Below are positions 35,773 through 44,566 of a stretch of DNA of 64,000 nucleotides, piece by piece. The notes beneath the pieces are model-generated. The model did no database searches. It had not been told where the DNA came from and was given only the letters and a program-made list of their open reading frames with translations. Every line of letters begins with the position of its first letter. Within the stretch, counting starts at the first letter, position 1. Source of the stretch: Candidatus Poribacteria bacterium (GTDB taxonomy: Bacteria > Poribacteria > WGA-4E > WGA-3G); NCBI GenBank assembly GCA_028820845.1, contig JAPPII010000035.1, positions 1 through 64,000 on the forward strand. The letters are read 5' to 3'. The translations under genes and the position numbers were made by a program.

Positions 35773-36443
35773 CTGTTATTTTCCTCCATTTATTGTAACA
35801 AAAATAGCCTGCAACGTCCGACTTGTAAGGGAATAAAGTCGCACGGGCAGGCGTGAAGAGAGCAGCACGACGGCATTCACCGCTGTGGCTGTCGTGTGAA
35901 GTAATTGATTTCGTAATCTACTTATGAGATATAAAGTGGGGGGGGGGGAGTAATCCTTCGTAGACACCCAACGTTTACATTGCCAAGACGCTTAACAGGA
36001 ACATCCTCTGAAAATCCACACAACATCCGGAGCTCCATCCAAAAGTGGAACCCACAGTCGGTTGCGGATTTGACAGTGGCTTTAAGGAGAGACAGAACGC
36101 GTCTGTTCATGAACGTTACCCCGAAAAGAAAAAGTTGCGGAAAGTGCTTCCGACGTTTGTCGCGTCTCCTATTCGGTTGTGCACATTTATACACAGCCTG
36201 ACAGGAAACCGTGCTGCCAAGATGGCGAGTTGGGTTAGGGTTATAATAGGGCGATTTCGCAATTATCACTAAAATACCAATTAAGTCTATTTGTAACCAA
36301 ATTATATGCTATTTTCAGAAAAAAAGCAAATTATTTCCATAAAAATTGCTAATTTTGTTTGAAAAGGACATACTGAGAACACAATTGACTTTCGCGCCCA
36401 GGTATGATAGAATGCTTTGCATCCGAAAGCACAGGAGAAAGAT
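35773..36443. other. Long spacer with an 11-G run and a repeat relic
   Basis: No convincing gene is seen in these 671 bp. A run of 11 G lies at about 35938-35948, a likely slippage hotspot. Around 36197-36220 is an inverted, degenerate relative of the 65-bp repeat (compare CAGGAAACCGTGCT with AGCACGGTTTCCTG). The last 60 bp hold the promoter of the AAA-nuclease gene. Confidence 0.5.
36385..36413 (+). promoter_or_regulatory. Promoter of the AAA-nuclease gene
   Basis: TTGACT (36385-36390), 17 nt, TAGAAT (36408-36413). The ATG follows 30 nt later behind AGGAGAAAG. Confidence 0.65.
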
Positions 36444-38039
36444 ATGAGACGATTTGGAACACAAGGTCCCGTCAATCCTAAAGATAATTACGTCGTCGCT
36501 CGCAGTGAAGAACTTACTGATTTCATCGCCCGCGTTAAGGAGGGACGCTATATCGTCCTCTTTGCCCCGCGACAGACAGGGAAAACCACGTTTTTCCAAG
36601 ATGCTCTCAAAATACTCATGAACGAAGGGAACGACTATTTTCCGATACAGCTCAATTTCGAGGAGTACGAATACATCACACCCGCCGAGTTTTACGACTC
36701 TCTTTGTAGAGAGATTTGTAGAGAAATTCAGAAGGTTTTTCAAGAACGCAGCGAACCCTTCTCACAGGAACTCAGCGATTTTTTGGCGAACGCGCAGATG
36801 ACCAACCACATCTCAATGCGTGAATTCTTTGAACAATTCGCCACATTAGAAGAAAATCAGCAAGTTATTCTGATTGTTGACGAATTTGATGGCATTCCAC
36901 GGGACGCTCTTAACGGTTTCCTCCGCTCGCTCCGCCGGATATATCTCACGGAACGCGAAAGTCGCTCTCCGTACAGCGTCGGTATTGTCGGCGTTAAAAA
37001 CATCACACAACTCAATTACGACCGCTCCATCTCACCATTCAACATACAGGATGAATTTACACTCCCAAACTTCAGCCTGGCGCAGGTGCATGAGCTCCTG
37101 GCACAATACACCGATGAAGTCGGGCAGCAATTCGCGCCCAAAGTCGTTGAAATGATTCACAAACAGACAGCAGGTCAACCTTTCCTCGTCAATAGGTTCG
37201 CGCAGATTCTCACTGAGGAACTTGACATTCCGAAAACCGAAACGATTCAGGAGGCTCACTTCTCAGAAGCACACGAGCAACTCTTGGTGGAGCGAAATAC
37301 CAATATTTCACATCTGATTACAAACGTACGTAGAAATCCCCGTTTTGAACAGACACTTATGCGTATAGCCTTTTACCAAGAAAGTAGACGCTTCAATTTT
37401 GACAATGAGATTATCAGTGAGTTAGCAACTTATGGTATCATCGGGGCAGATGAGGACGGAATGTGTCAGATCATTAATCCAATCTATCTACACCGAGTTT
37501 TGCAAGCATTCCAACCGCTTATAAACGGACTTGAGGACGAGTACTTCTCCCAGGACGGGCCCGCTGACTTTTCGGAATACATGACCCCGACTGGGCAGCT
37601 CCAGATGCAGGTGCTTATCGAAAACTTTAAGGACTTCATCGCACGCGCCGGTTATAGGATACTCCAAGTCCCCGATACACCAAAAGAATTCGTTGGGCAA
37701 TACCTCCTCTTCGCATATCTTGATGAGTTCGTGAAAATCGTCGGTGCGACTATGTATTTAGAAGTTCCAACGGGTAGAGGGAGAGCTGATCTTGTCATCT
37801 CACACAGCGGACAGACGTTCATCGTCGAAACGAAAGTCTGGCGAAGCGAGCGCGGTTATCAGGCAGGCAAACAACAACTATCAGCATATCTGAAATCGGA
37901 AGGGGCGGCAGAGGGGTATTATGTCGTGTTCGATTACCGCGAAAATGCGGAACCGAGAGTGGAAAGGGATACGGTGGATGATTGCACAATCCATTGTTAT
38001 GTTATCCCTGTCCTTCAAGCACCCCCTTCACAGGTGTGA
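36444..38039 (+). CDS. AAA_35-like ATPase fused to a PD-(D/E)XK nuclease-like domain
   Basis: A 531-residue two-domain protein. The N-terminal STAND/AAA_35-type NTPase has Walker A A-P-R-Q-T-G-K-T-T (41-49) and Walker B I-L-I-V-D-E-F-D-G. A helical segment follows. The C-terminal domain has the nuclease signature D449, E462-x-K464 (G-R-A-D-L-V-I ... I-V-E-T-K-V-W). Such proteins are widespread, often in many copies per genome, and are suspected to be mobile or defence-related, but the function is unproven. It is monocistronic with its own promoter. It is not linked to the defence island that begins 5 kb downstream. Confidence 0.82.
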   Translation: MRRFGTQGPVNPKDNYVVARSEELTDFIARVKEGRYIVLFAPRQTGKTTFFQDALKILMNEGNDYFPIQLNFEEYEYITPAEFYDSLCREICREIQKVFQERSEPFSQELSDFLANAQMTNHISMREFFEQFATLEENQQVILIVDEFDGIPRDALNGFLRSLRRIYLTERESRSPYSVGIVGVKNITQLNYDRSISPFNIQDEFTLPNFSLAQVHELLAQYTDEVGQQFAPKVVEMIHKQTAGQPFLVNRFAQILTEELDIPKTETIQEAHFSEAHEQLLVERNTNISHLITNVRRNPRFEQTLMRIAFYQESRRFNFDNEIISELATYGIIGADEDGMCQIINPIYLHRVLQAFQPLINGLEDEYFSQDGPADFSEYMTPTGQLQMQVLIENFKDFIARAGYRILQVPDTPKEFVGQYLLFAYLDEFVKIVGATMYLEVPTGRGRADLVISHSGQTFIVETKVWRSERGYQAGKQQLSAYLKSEGAAEGYYVVFDYRENAEPRVERDTVDDCTIHCYVIPVLQAPPSQV

Positions 38040-38240
38040 TAACGTATGAGTGGCTGTCATCGGGAAAGAATCATAAGCCTAATCCTCCTTGGATGCCCGA
38101 ACTTGTTCGGGAGATATAAAAGAAAGCTTTTGACAAAAACGCAATTTCCGTTAAAATAATGAAAAAATTCTCATTTTTACAACATTATTGATTTGCGCAT
38201 GCATACGAGGTTTGAGTATTTAATCAGGTAATTCCTGAAC

Positions 38241-38298
38241 GTGCGATAAATCGCACTACTACGAACCGGCCTGTTTGTAGTAGGGCAATTCATTGCCC
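38241..38298. repeat. REP pair in the opposite order
   Basis: GTGCGAT-AA-ATCGCAC with CTACTAC (38241-38262) is followed by GTAGTAG with GGGCAAT-TC-ATTGCCC (to 38298). The same two hairpin types as in the element at 32716-32843 are present, but in reversed order. They lie in the 312-bp spacer before the DUF1080 gene. Confidence 0.85.
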
Positions 38299-38351
38299 GT
38301 CGTTTACCTAATTTATTTTTTCATCTTCATTAGCATGCGAAAGGAAAACTC

Positions 38352-38978
38352 ATGGCACAAACACCCCCAGAATCAGCAGTCATCCTTTTTGACGGTACAG
38401 ACCTCAGCAACTGGACGAGCTTAGATGGGAGCGAACCGAGTTGGAAAGTGGAAGACGGACAAATGCTGGTCATCCCCCGCGCGGGCGATGTCATCAGCAA
38501 GGAAACCTTTACCGACCACTTCCTCCATGTCGAATTCAGATGTCCCGATATGCCCGAAGCGACAGGTCAAGCGAAAGGCAACAGTGGTGTGTTCCTCCAA
38601 GGTAGGTATGAAGTCCAGGTCTTGGACTCCTACGGCATCGAAGTCCCAGGGAAAGGCGACTGCGGCGCAATTTACAACCAATTCGCACCGCTCGTTAACG
38701 CCTGTAAACCCCCGCTTGAATGGCAAACCTACGATGTCGCTTTCCGGGCACCGCGCTTCAACGATGCGGGTGAGATGACGGAAGGTCCGCGTATAACCGT
38801 CGTCCAAAACGGCTTGGTCATCATTAACAACGCCCAACTCGCCAGTACTACGGGTGGCAGCATCGACTCAGAACTGGCACAACCAGGTCCGCTCCGTCTG
38901 CAGGATCACGGCAACGACGTTAGGTACCGGAACATCTGGGCAGTCCCGCTTCCACTTGAAGGCTCGGATAAGTATTAA
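38352..38978 (+). CDS. DUF1080 (3-keto-disaccharide hydrolase family) protein
   Basis: A 208-residue jelly-roll protein of the family now annotated 3-keto-disaccharide hydrolase. Conserved elements: F-D-G-T-D-L-S-N-W, W-K-V-E-D-G-Q-M-L-V, F-x-D-x-x-L-H-V-E-F-R, G-N-S-G-V-F-L-Q-G-R-Y-E-V-Q-V-L-D-S, and the I-Y-x-x-x-x-P-x-x-x-x-x-K-P-P-x-E-W-Q-T-Y-D block. No signal peptide is seen, unusual since many relatives are exported. It could act on oxidised sugars made by Gfo/Idh-type dehydrogenases such as the one at 7.8 kb; that link is inferred. Confidence 0.88.
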   Translation: MAQTPPESAVILFDGTDLSNWTSLDGSEPSWKVEDGQMLVIPRAGDVISKETFTDHFLHVEFRCPDMPEATGQAKGNSGVFLQGRYEVQVLDSYGIEVPGKGDCGAIYNQFAPLVNACKPPLEWQTYDVAFRAPRFNDAGEMTEGPRITVVQNGLVIINNAQLASTTGGSIDSELAQPGPLRLQDHGNDVRYRNIWAVPLPLEGSDKY

Positions 38979-39057
38979 TAGGCTGTCAGCATTGTCCCGC
39001 AAGTCCACACGCGACTTGCGTAGGGCGTTCCGCTTCGCGAATCAGAATCAACGGTAT

Positions 39058-39103
39058 GAAGCCCGTATGGGCTTCCCCGGGTATGAATGCCTTAATGGCA
39101 TTC
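39058..39103. repeat. Adjacent palindromes including the GAATGCC type
   Basis: GAAGCCC-GTAT-GGGCTTC (39058-39075) is followed by GAATGCC-TTAAT-GGCATTC (39085-39103), next to the ACGGTATGAA sequence shared with other copies. The 255-bp spacer before the aldo/keto reductase otherwise contains degenerate CTGACCGCTGA repeats. Confidence 0.8.
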
Positions 39104-39233
39104 CCCGCACTCTCAGTTGTCAGTCACTCGCGTATATGGTGGGTAAAAACGTTTCTGACTGCCACACGACTTAACTGACCGCTGATTGCTGAAAGCGTAG
39201 CGACCTGACCGCTAACGAATAGAGAGGATTTTT

Positions 39234-40184
39234 ATGACAAACCAAGCTTTACCGACAATTCCGAGACGACGGTTGGGACGCACGGAACTGAGTATCCCCG
39301 TCATCCCATTCGGCACACAGGGGTTCGGAAACAACTTCGGCTTCGTTTCTGATGAAGACGCTGTGGCACTCGTTAAACACTCGGTGTCTATCGGAGTTAA
39401 CCACTTCGATTGTGCGCGTTGCTATGGCGATTCAATGCGGAAACTTGGATTGGCACTCAAGGAGATTCCGCGCGAGGATGTCATCATTACCGGAAGGCTC
39501 TGTTGTCATTCCGCAGCAGAGTGGGGTGGCTACGGCGAAGGCAGACCCGACTATTCTGCTGAACGCGCCATCGCTGACCTCGAAAGCCAACTTGAACTCC
39601 TCGGCACAGACTACTTTGACGGTATGCTCATCCACGATCCCGGCGAAATCGATCCGACGCTCGAAAAGGGCGGCACACTCGACGGTTTGCTTCAGTGTAA
39701 GGCGCGTGGACTCGTGCGGTTCCTCGGCTACGGGATGCGTCCCCACGACTTCCACCTCAAGGCAATGGCGACTGGCGATGTCGATCTCATCTTGTGCTTC
39801 AACGATTACAACCTCGTCCGACAGACCGCAGCAGACGACATTCTACCTGCCGCCGCTGAAGCCGATATCGGTGTGATGAACGGGTGGTCTATCCTGCGTG
39901 GTATCCTCACAGGCGTTGATATTGACGCTGAAATCGCAAGGGGACGTTGGCGCAACGACGGCGATGTGCCGCGTGCCAGAGAGATTTGGAAGTGGTGTCT
40001 CGAAGAAGATATTAACTTGCTCCAGCTCGCGCTCCAGTTCTGTCTCCGAGAAGAGCGGATTCAGGGTAATAATATTGGGAATCTGAACGTCGAGCAGCTT
40101 GAGGCAAACGTCCGTGCTGCGAGTACGCCTTTACCTGATGAGGTATGGGAAAAGTACGAGGCACGGTTTGGATCAGACAATTAG
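39234..40184 (+). CDS. Aldo/keto reductase
   Basis: A 316-residue (beta/alpha)8 oxidoreductase of the AKR superfamily. R-R-x-L-G-R-T-x-L-x-I-x-x-I-x-F-G-T begins the barrel. The catalytic Asp and Tyr are in F-D-C-A-R-C-Y-G-D-S. The usual catalytic Lys strand reads I-I-T-G-R-L-C-C, so Arg may replace Lys. The His strand is M-L-I-H-D-P-G. The altered tetrad suggests a divergent subgroup with uncertain NADPH-dependent activity. AGAGAGGA precedes the ATG. Confidence 0.87.
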   Translation: MTNQALPTIPRRRLGRTELSIPVIPFGTQGFGNNFGFVSDEDAVALVKHSVSIGVNHFDCARCYGDSMRKLGLALKEIPREDVIITGRLCCHSAAEWGGYGEGRPDYSAERAIADLESQLELLGTDYFDGMLIHDPGEIDPTLEKGGTLDGLLQCKARGLVRFLGYGMRPHDFHLKAMATGDVDLILCFNDYNLVRQTAADDILPAAAEADIGVMNGWSILRGILTGVDIDAEIARGRWRNDGDVPRAREIWKWCLEEDINLLQLALQFCLREERIQGNNIGNLNVEQLEANVRAASTPLPDEVWEKYEARFGSDN

Positions 40185-40216
40185 CGGTTGGCGATTATCT
40201 ACGTGAGTCCTATTTG

Positions 40217-40531
40217 TTAGAGTTTTAGCCATTGACGCACAGCATCTTCAACCACGGATAATTGCTCAGGCTGGAGATTCCCCAATTTTCTTAAGAACTT
40301 CGCTTCTGAGACTGTGACTATACTTTGTGCGTCGAAAACACCAGTGTCCAGAAATCTCGTTCTTATAGGGATTTCAAACCTTGAGCCACGCGTGCTTGTT
40401 GTATGTGTCACAACCGTGACAAGTGCGCGGTCCTTGATGCGGGCGGCTATGCTGATAACGAGGCAAGGTCTGACTTTGGCGACCATTCCGAGATCAACTA
40501 ACCAGACTTCACCTCGATTTTGTCTTGGCAT
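40217..40531 (-). CDS. MazF/PemK-type endoribonuclease toxin
   Basis: A 104-residue toxin of the MazF/PemK/CcdB-fold family that cleaves mRNA at short motifs. The N-terminal R-G-E-V-W-L-V-D-L-G strand, K-V-R-P-C-L-V-I-S and T-V-V-T-H-T-T-S-T are typical. The C-terminal half ends S-V-V-E-D-A-V-R-Q-W-L. The start at 40531 (M-P-R-Q-N-R-G-E-V-W) overlaps the upstream antitoxin by 23 nt, the standard antitoxin-first operon. An in-frame extension upstream to 40594 is an overlap with the antitoxin and unlikely to be used. Confidence 0.88.
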   Translation of the reverse strand: MPRQNRGEVWLVDLGMVAKVRPCLVISIAARIKDRALVTVVTHTTSTRGSRFEIPIRTRFLDTGVFDAQSIVTVSEAKFLRKLGNLQPEQLSVVEDAVRQWLKL

Positions 40532-40715
40532 CCGCCGCCTCCATTTTGTCATGTTCAACAAAAAGTGCGTCAGCAATTTCCGTGAGTGCCTCATCCGTCA
40601 AAGGCGGAATATCCAATGAAGTTACCTGTTTTATGATTTCGGAGGCAATCGTGTGTTTTTCTATCTCAGGAAGTTGGTTGAATGCTTCCAATATGTTTTC
40701 TAAGCTTGCTTGCAT
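40509..40715 (-). CDS. Antitoxin of the MazF-type toxin
   Basis: A 68-residue acidic protein encoded directly before and overlapping the MazF-type toxin. The sequence (L-P-E-I-E-K-H-T-I-A-S-E-I-I-K, then P-P-L-T-D-E-A-L-T-E-I-A-D-A-L-F) resembles small helical antitoxins rather than the AbrB-fold MazE. It would bind and neutralise the toxin and may autoregulate the pair. Confidence 0.78.
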   Translation of the reverse strand: MQASLENILEAFNQLPEIEKHTIASEIIKQVTSLDIPPLTDEALTEIADALFVEHDKMEAADAKTKSR

Positions 40716-40779
40716 CGGTGACCTCTATGTAGCAAAGATATACCATTTATCTAAATTATATACGACCCTCTGACGAAAT

Positions 40780-41874
40780 TCAAGGCTTTCTTTGTATGTA
40801 TTCTTTAAACTTATGTGTCGCACGCGGGAGCGGATAATCACCTAACGTCTCAATCTGAATCCACTTCGCATCCCGTGGTCCATTCAGCACAACCTTACCC
40901 GACTGATAATCGCACACAAAGACATCCACGACTATCTTGAAATGCGTGAAAGCGTGTCTCACACGGGTGAGGTATTTTATATCGCTGACAGAAAGATTAA
41001 CGACCTCTCTGATGTTCCGAACGCACGCTGCTTCAGCGGTCTCACCTTCAGCAATCTCACCCCCCGGGAACTCCCAGAGTCCACCGAGCAGCCCGTTAAG
41101 CTGTCGCTGTGTAATGAGAACCTCGTTCCCTCTGTAGATGACCCCGACAGCAACGCGATGTTCCGGCACAGGTTTCGTCTCGCGACGTTTCGGGAACTCG
41201 TCTTGACGTGCCGTCTGGAACGCCTCACAAAACGCATTCACAGGACAGATGAGACAGGTCGGCGATTGCGGACGACACACAGTGGCTCCCAACTCCATCA
41301 TCGCCTGATTAAAAAGTCCGGGGGCCTGTTGATCCAAGAGTTTATCTGCGCGCGCCTGAAACCGTTTCGCTGACTTCGCATCGTTAACCGGTGCATCCAT
41401 CAGGAACAGACGCGCCACCACGCGTTTGATATTCCCGTCCACAGCGGCATAAGGTTCATTAAAGGCGATGCTCTGCACCGCCGCCGCGCTGTAATCGCCG
41501 ACACCGGGTAATTTCCGAAAGGTTGCATAGTCCCGCGGAATCTTGCCATCCAACTCGTTCACAATAACCTGTGCGGCTTTGTGGAGGTTCCGCGCTCTGG
41601 CGTAATACCCCAAACCTTCCCAGACCTTCAGTACATCTTGGAGCGGCGCGGCTGCCAAGTGCTGCACGTCAGGAAACCGGTCGATGAACCGTTCATAGTA
41701 GTCTACAACCTTCTTGACCTGCGTCTGTTGGAGCATCACCTCCGAAACCCAGATGTAGTATGGGTTATCTGTGTTCCGCCACGGCATCTCGCGCTGGTAG
41801 TCTCCGAACCAGTTCAGCAGTGCGTCTCGGAAGTCTTGGAGGTGTTGGGTTAACGGTTTTTTGTGCATATTCAT
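40780..41874 (-). CDS. mutY: A/G-specific adenine glycosylase
   Basis: MutY removes adenine mispaired with 8-oxoguanine. The helix-hairpin-helix GPD core is evident: V-S-E-V-M-L-Q-Q-T-Q with the catalytic Glu, and L-P-G-V-G-D-Y-S-A-A-A-V with the catalytic Asp. The 4Fe-4S Cys pattern C-x6-C-x2-C-x5-C is complete (V-C-R-P-Q-S-P-T-C-L-I-C-P-V-N-A-F-C). The C-terminal NUDIX-like 8-oxoG sensing domain carries L-L-G-G-L-W-E-F-P-G-G-E. At 364 residues it is full length. Starts at M1 or M3 are equivalent. Confidence 0.96.
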   Translation of the reverse strand: MNMHKKPLTQHLQDFRDALLNWFGDYQREMPWRNTDNPYYIWVSEVMLQQTQVKKVVDYYERFIDRFPDVQHLAAAPLQDVLKVWEGLGYYARARNLHKAAQVIVNELDGKIPRDYATFRKLPGVGDYSAAAVQSIAFNEPYAAVDGNIKRVVARLFLMDAPVNDAKSAKRFQARADKLLDQQAPGLFNQAMMELGATVCRPQSPTCLICPVNAFCEAFQTARQDEFPKRRETKPVPEHRVAVGVIYRGNEVLITQRQLNGLLGGLWEFPGGEIAEGETAEAACVRNIREVVNLSVSDIKYLTRVRHAFTHFKIVVDVFVCDYQSGKVVLNGPRDAKWIQIETLGDYPLPRATHKFKEYIQRKP

Positions 41875-41986
41875 TCATCTGAATCGCGGATTATACGGAT
41901 TACACGGATTACACGGATTTTGGGCATCCTTGTCTTTTACGTCTCTTGTAAAAACCAATGCCACCTCATTATAAGTTGTTTCGTTC

Positions 41987-42008
41987 GTAGTAGTGCGATT
42001 CATCGCAC
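41987..42008. repeat. Single REP unit
   Basis: GTAGTAG foot with hairpin TGCGAT-TC-ATCGCA, the inverted orientation of the type-B hairpin found at 32.8, 38.2, 60.5 and 62.8 kb. It lies between the SUMF1-like gene and mutY. Confidence 0.8.
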
Positions 42009-42029
42009 GTCGCGCAGCACAAACCGAGC

Positions 42030-42749
42030 TTAAAGATCCATGGCAATCCGAAAACCGACGCTGTGAATCGCCTGTATCGGTTCATACGCCGCACGGTTCG
42101 CACACCGCGCCGCAAACTCCCCACGTGCAATCCACGAACCGCCACGAATCACTCGCCGCCGACCTTCACTCGCGCCCAACGGATTCTCCGCAGGCGAGTA
42201 TTTGTAGGTCTCCATGTGAAACCAGTCGCTGCACCAGTCATAAGCGTTGCCTGCCATATCGTAGCACCCGTAGGGACTCATACCGGATGGATAACTCCCG
42301 ACAGGCATCAACCGCCGATTCCCCGATTCCGATGTGTTTGCTCTGCTTGCATCCCATACGTCTCCCCAAGGATATTCGCGGGCATCCGTGCCGCGCGCCG
42401 CCTTCTCCCACTCCGCCTCCGATGGCAAGCGATACCCTGTATCTTCATACGCATTGAGCCATTCCAAAAAACGCATCGCATCCTCCCAACTCACACCGAC
42501 GACAGGGCAATCGGGGGCGTTGAGATGTGCTTCTCTCCAGAACAGCGGGTGTGGATCTCCCGTCGCCTCTACAAACTGTGCGTATTGGGCGTTTGTGACC
42601 TGATACGTGCCGATAGCATAAGCATCGAGCAGCACGCTCCGTTGCGGTTCTTCAGGGTCGGTCTTTCGGAGTCCAGTCGGGATGGTGCCCATGATGAATT
42701 CACCATCAGGGATATGGATGAGCGGGTAATCGAGTGCTTCGATGTGCAT
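42030..42749 (-). CDS. SUMF1/formylglycine-generating-enzyme-like protein
   Basis: A 239-residue FGE-sulfatase fold protein: I-P-D-G-E-F-I-M-G, E-E-P-Q-R-S-V-x-L-D-A-Y, Y-R-L-P-S-E-A-E-W-E-K-A-A-R-G, G-N-A-Y-D-W-C-S-D-W and the C-terminal R-V-I-R-G-G-S-W ending G-F-R-I-A. True FGE uses a C-x4-C copper site. Here only one Cys (A-R-C-A-N-R-A) remains at that place, so sulfatase activation is unlikely. It may be a ligand-binding or non-oxidase member. No sulfatase gene is nearby. Confidence 0.88.
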   Translation of the reverse strand: MHIEALDYPLIHIPDGEFIMGTIPTGLRKTDPEEPQRSVLLDAYAIGTYQVTNAQYAQFVEATGDPHPLFWREAHLNAPDCPVVGVSWEDAMRFLEWLNAYEDTGYRLPSEAEWEKAARGTDAREYPWGDVWDASRANTSESGNRRLMPVGSYPSGMSPYGCYDMAGNAYDWCSDWFHMETYKYSPAENPLGASEGRRRVIRGGSWIARGEFAARCANRAAYEPIQAIHSVGFRIAMDL

Positions 42750-43387
42750 ATTGGGTGCAGTATGTTCCTTGCTATAAAAGATCAGATAGAAACTTCTGCT
42801 TTAGTATAGCACATCTTTAACCCATGTTTCAATCTGTGCTTATTGTCTGAATCAGGATGCACAGGATTCAAGGATTCACGGGATTATACAGATACGAATA
42901 TGTATTTAACATAATGATATATTTTCTTAGAATCCGCCTTAAAATGAAAATGTTACACTGGTGTAACATTTTTAAGACGGGATGGAGCGTTAGTAAACCC
43001 AGTGGTTGTAAAGGTTAGTTGACGTTTTATTTTCTGTTGGAAAAAAATAAAAAGTCCGAAAAGTGTAACATTTTTTATGTCTGTTGGTTGTTTTTGGTTA
43101 ACAGTTAGTAATAAATTTCTGTGGTTGGCTGAAAAGATTTGTGTGGATTTCCACACCAGCGCTTTATAAATTGATACAATATTCACCCTTCACCTCTTTG
43201 GAAAGTCTTATGCTATATTATACTATCTTTGCTAACGGATGTCAAGTAAAAAATAAGTTGGCGATTGGCAGATGGCGACTGGTGTCTGTCAGAATCAGGA
43301 TTTGCAGGATTTTAGGATTTACAGGAGTGCGGTCTGAATCGCGGATTTTCACGGATTATCGCGGAGGACGCGGATTTTGAATTCTGA
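42750..43387. other. Gene-free spacer bordering the defence island
   Basis: These 638 bp contain no credible gene. They hold a 12-bp inverted repeat (42947-42972), a further half-copy GTGTAACATTTTTT near 43059, and degenerate GGATTTACAGG/CGGATTATCGCGG repeats near 43290-43370. The region is AT-rich and could mark the insertion edge of the island. Confidence 0.5.
42947..42972 (-). terminator. Palindrome ending the minus-strand half of the island
   Basis: AAAATGTTACAC and GTGTAACATTTT form a perfect 12-bp inverted repeat with a 2-nt centre, U-rich on the 3' side in either direction. It lies about 415 bp downstream of the AAA gene and upstream of the SUMF1-like gene. It may be a terminator, or an operator because GTGTAACA recurs near 43063. 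Confidence 0.45.
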
Positions 43388-44563
43388 TTATCCAATTTCT
43401 TTGTCCAACTCTTCCTGACTCATCTCTTGTACAAATTTGAGCGTAATTTCCGAATCCTTTCCGTCTTGAAAAATCCTCCTCTCAAACGCTCTCATCAGCG
43501 CATTACGACACCGCTTATTCATGTCTCTCGGTGTTCCGCGTTGTAAGTTAGACATGAGTGCCCTGAGTGCCTCCTCTGTAAACGGAAAATAAGGCGTTTT
43601 GGGTTTTTCTTCGATTCTATAGTGAGAGAGAAGTTCACGGACATATTGCAGCATCTTTTCTTGGTCTTTCACTTCATGAAAGAAAATCTGTCCGGTAATC
43701 CGATCAGTGAGATAACCTCCGAGAATCAGTTCAATTTCCTCATATTCCTCCGGCGAAGTAAGCGTGAAATTCATGAAAAGTGTGAAGAAATAGGGGAGGC
43801 GATCTACCAGTTCACGCAACCCTTGTCCAAAAGGACGGTATTGTGGAGGTGTAAAATAGATGAAATTCTCCATTTCATCAATCCATAGGCAGAATCGATT
43901 GTGCTGGGTTACATCAGCGGACTCAGATAACCCAGTAAGACAACGAAAAACGCCTGCCAATACCCGAAAATAATCTTGCGTTTTCTCAATGTTTCGATTC
44001 AAGCCAAGTTTCCGCAATTCAGTAGTTGTGCATTTGCCGAGAAAGTACGCACTTAGCGGCGATCCAGCCCCTGGGGAAATTGGCGAAGCCTCATATAACT
44101 TAAGCAGCGCATTCACGAAATCACTGCTTACCATCGTTTGACGCAGGTTTCGCTCAACGACGTTCCGCCCAACAGACCCCACGTTTTTTTTCACAGCTTC
44201 CCCTATTCGCTCAAGTCCAATCTGCTCGATGACATCCAGATAAAAATCCCTTGCAGGATTCCCGGTTTCAGTAGGTGTCTGAACTCTGAGAACTTCTATA
44301 CTCTGTATACTCGGAGATGCGTCAGGAATATTTTTGTCAGAACTAAAGAAAAGTGAAGCATGGGTTTTGCCGCCGCCAATAGGCCCTCGACATAGTACCA
44401 CTTGCGTTGGTGCAGATGCTTTTGCTTCCCAGAAGACACTTTTAAATTCATCTTTGAGTTCATCCATGCCTGCCCAAATTGCTCGTTTAGGGTCAGTAGG
44501 AGGGTTAACCATAAAGGGGTTTTCCCGCAAAGTCACTAAATTCCAATCAATTGAGAACTTCAT
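43388..44563 (-). CDS. AAA/P-loop ATPase of the divergent defence module
   Basis: A 391-residue cytoplasmic ATPase. Walker A is G-P-I-G-G-G-K-T-H (60-68), with the Thr-His variant common in ORC/BrxD-like loaders. Walker B is F-C-L-W-I-D-E-M (224-231). A C-terminal helical segment contains R-G-T-P-R-D-M-N-K-R, reminiscent of a sensor-2/arginine region, and an arginine-rich tail follows. It probably drives loading or remodelling of a nuclease complex. It is the last gene of a three-gene operon, starting 3 nt after the stop of the PIN gene. I cannot assign it to a named defence family. Confidence 0.78.
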   Translation of the reverse strand: MKFSIDWNLVTLRENPFMVNPPTDPKRAIWAGMDELKDEFKSVFWEAKASAPTQVVLCRGPIGGGKTHASLFFSSDKNIPDASPSIQSIEVLRVQTPTETGNPARDFYLDVIEQIGLERIGEAVKKNVGSVGRNVVERNLRQTMVSSDFVNALLKLYEASPISPGAGSPLSAYFLGKCTTTELRKLGLNRNIEKTQDYFRVLAGVFRCLTGLSESADVTQHNRFCLWIDEMENFIYFTPPQYRPFGQGLRELVDRLPYFFTLFMNFTLTSPEEYEEIELILGGYLTDRITGQIFFHEVKDQEKMLQYVRELLSHYRIEEKPKTPYFPFTEEALRALMSNLQRGTPRDMNKRCRNALMRAFERRIFQDGKDSEITLKFVQEMSQEELDKEIG

Positions 44564-44566
44564 AAC

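Noticed and set aside
35922-36269. Possible minus-strand gene of 115 codons
   Set aside because: Composition is repeat-like, it reads through the poly-G run as Pro codons, and it has no recognisable motif or ribosome binding site.
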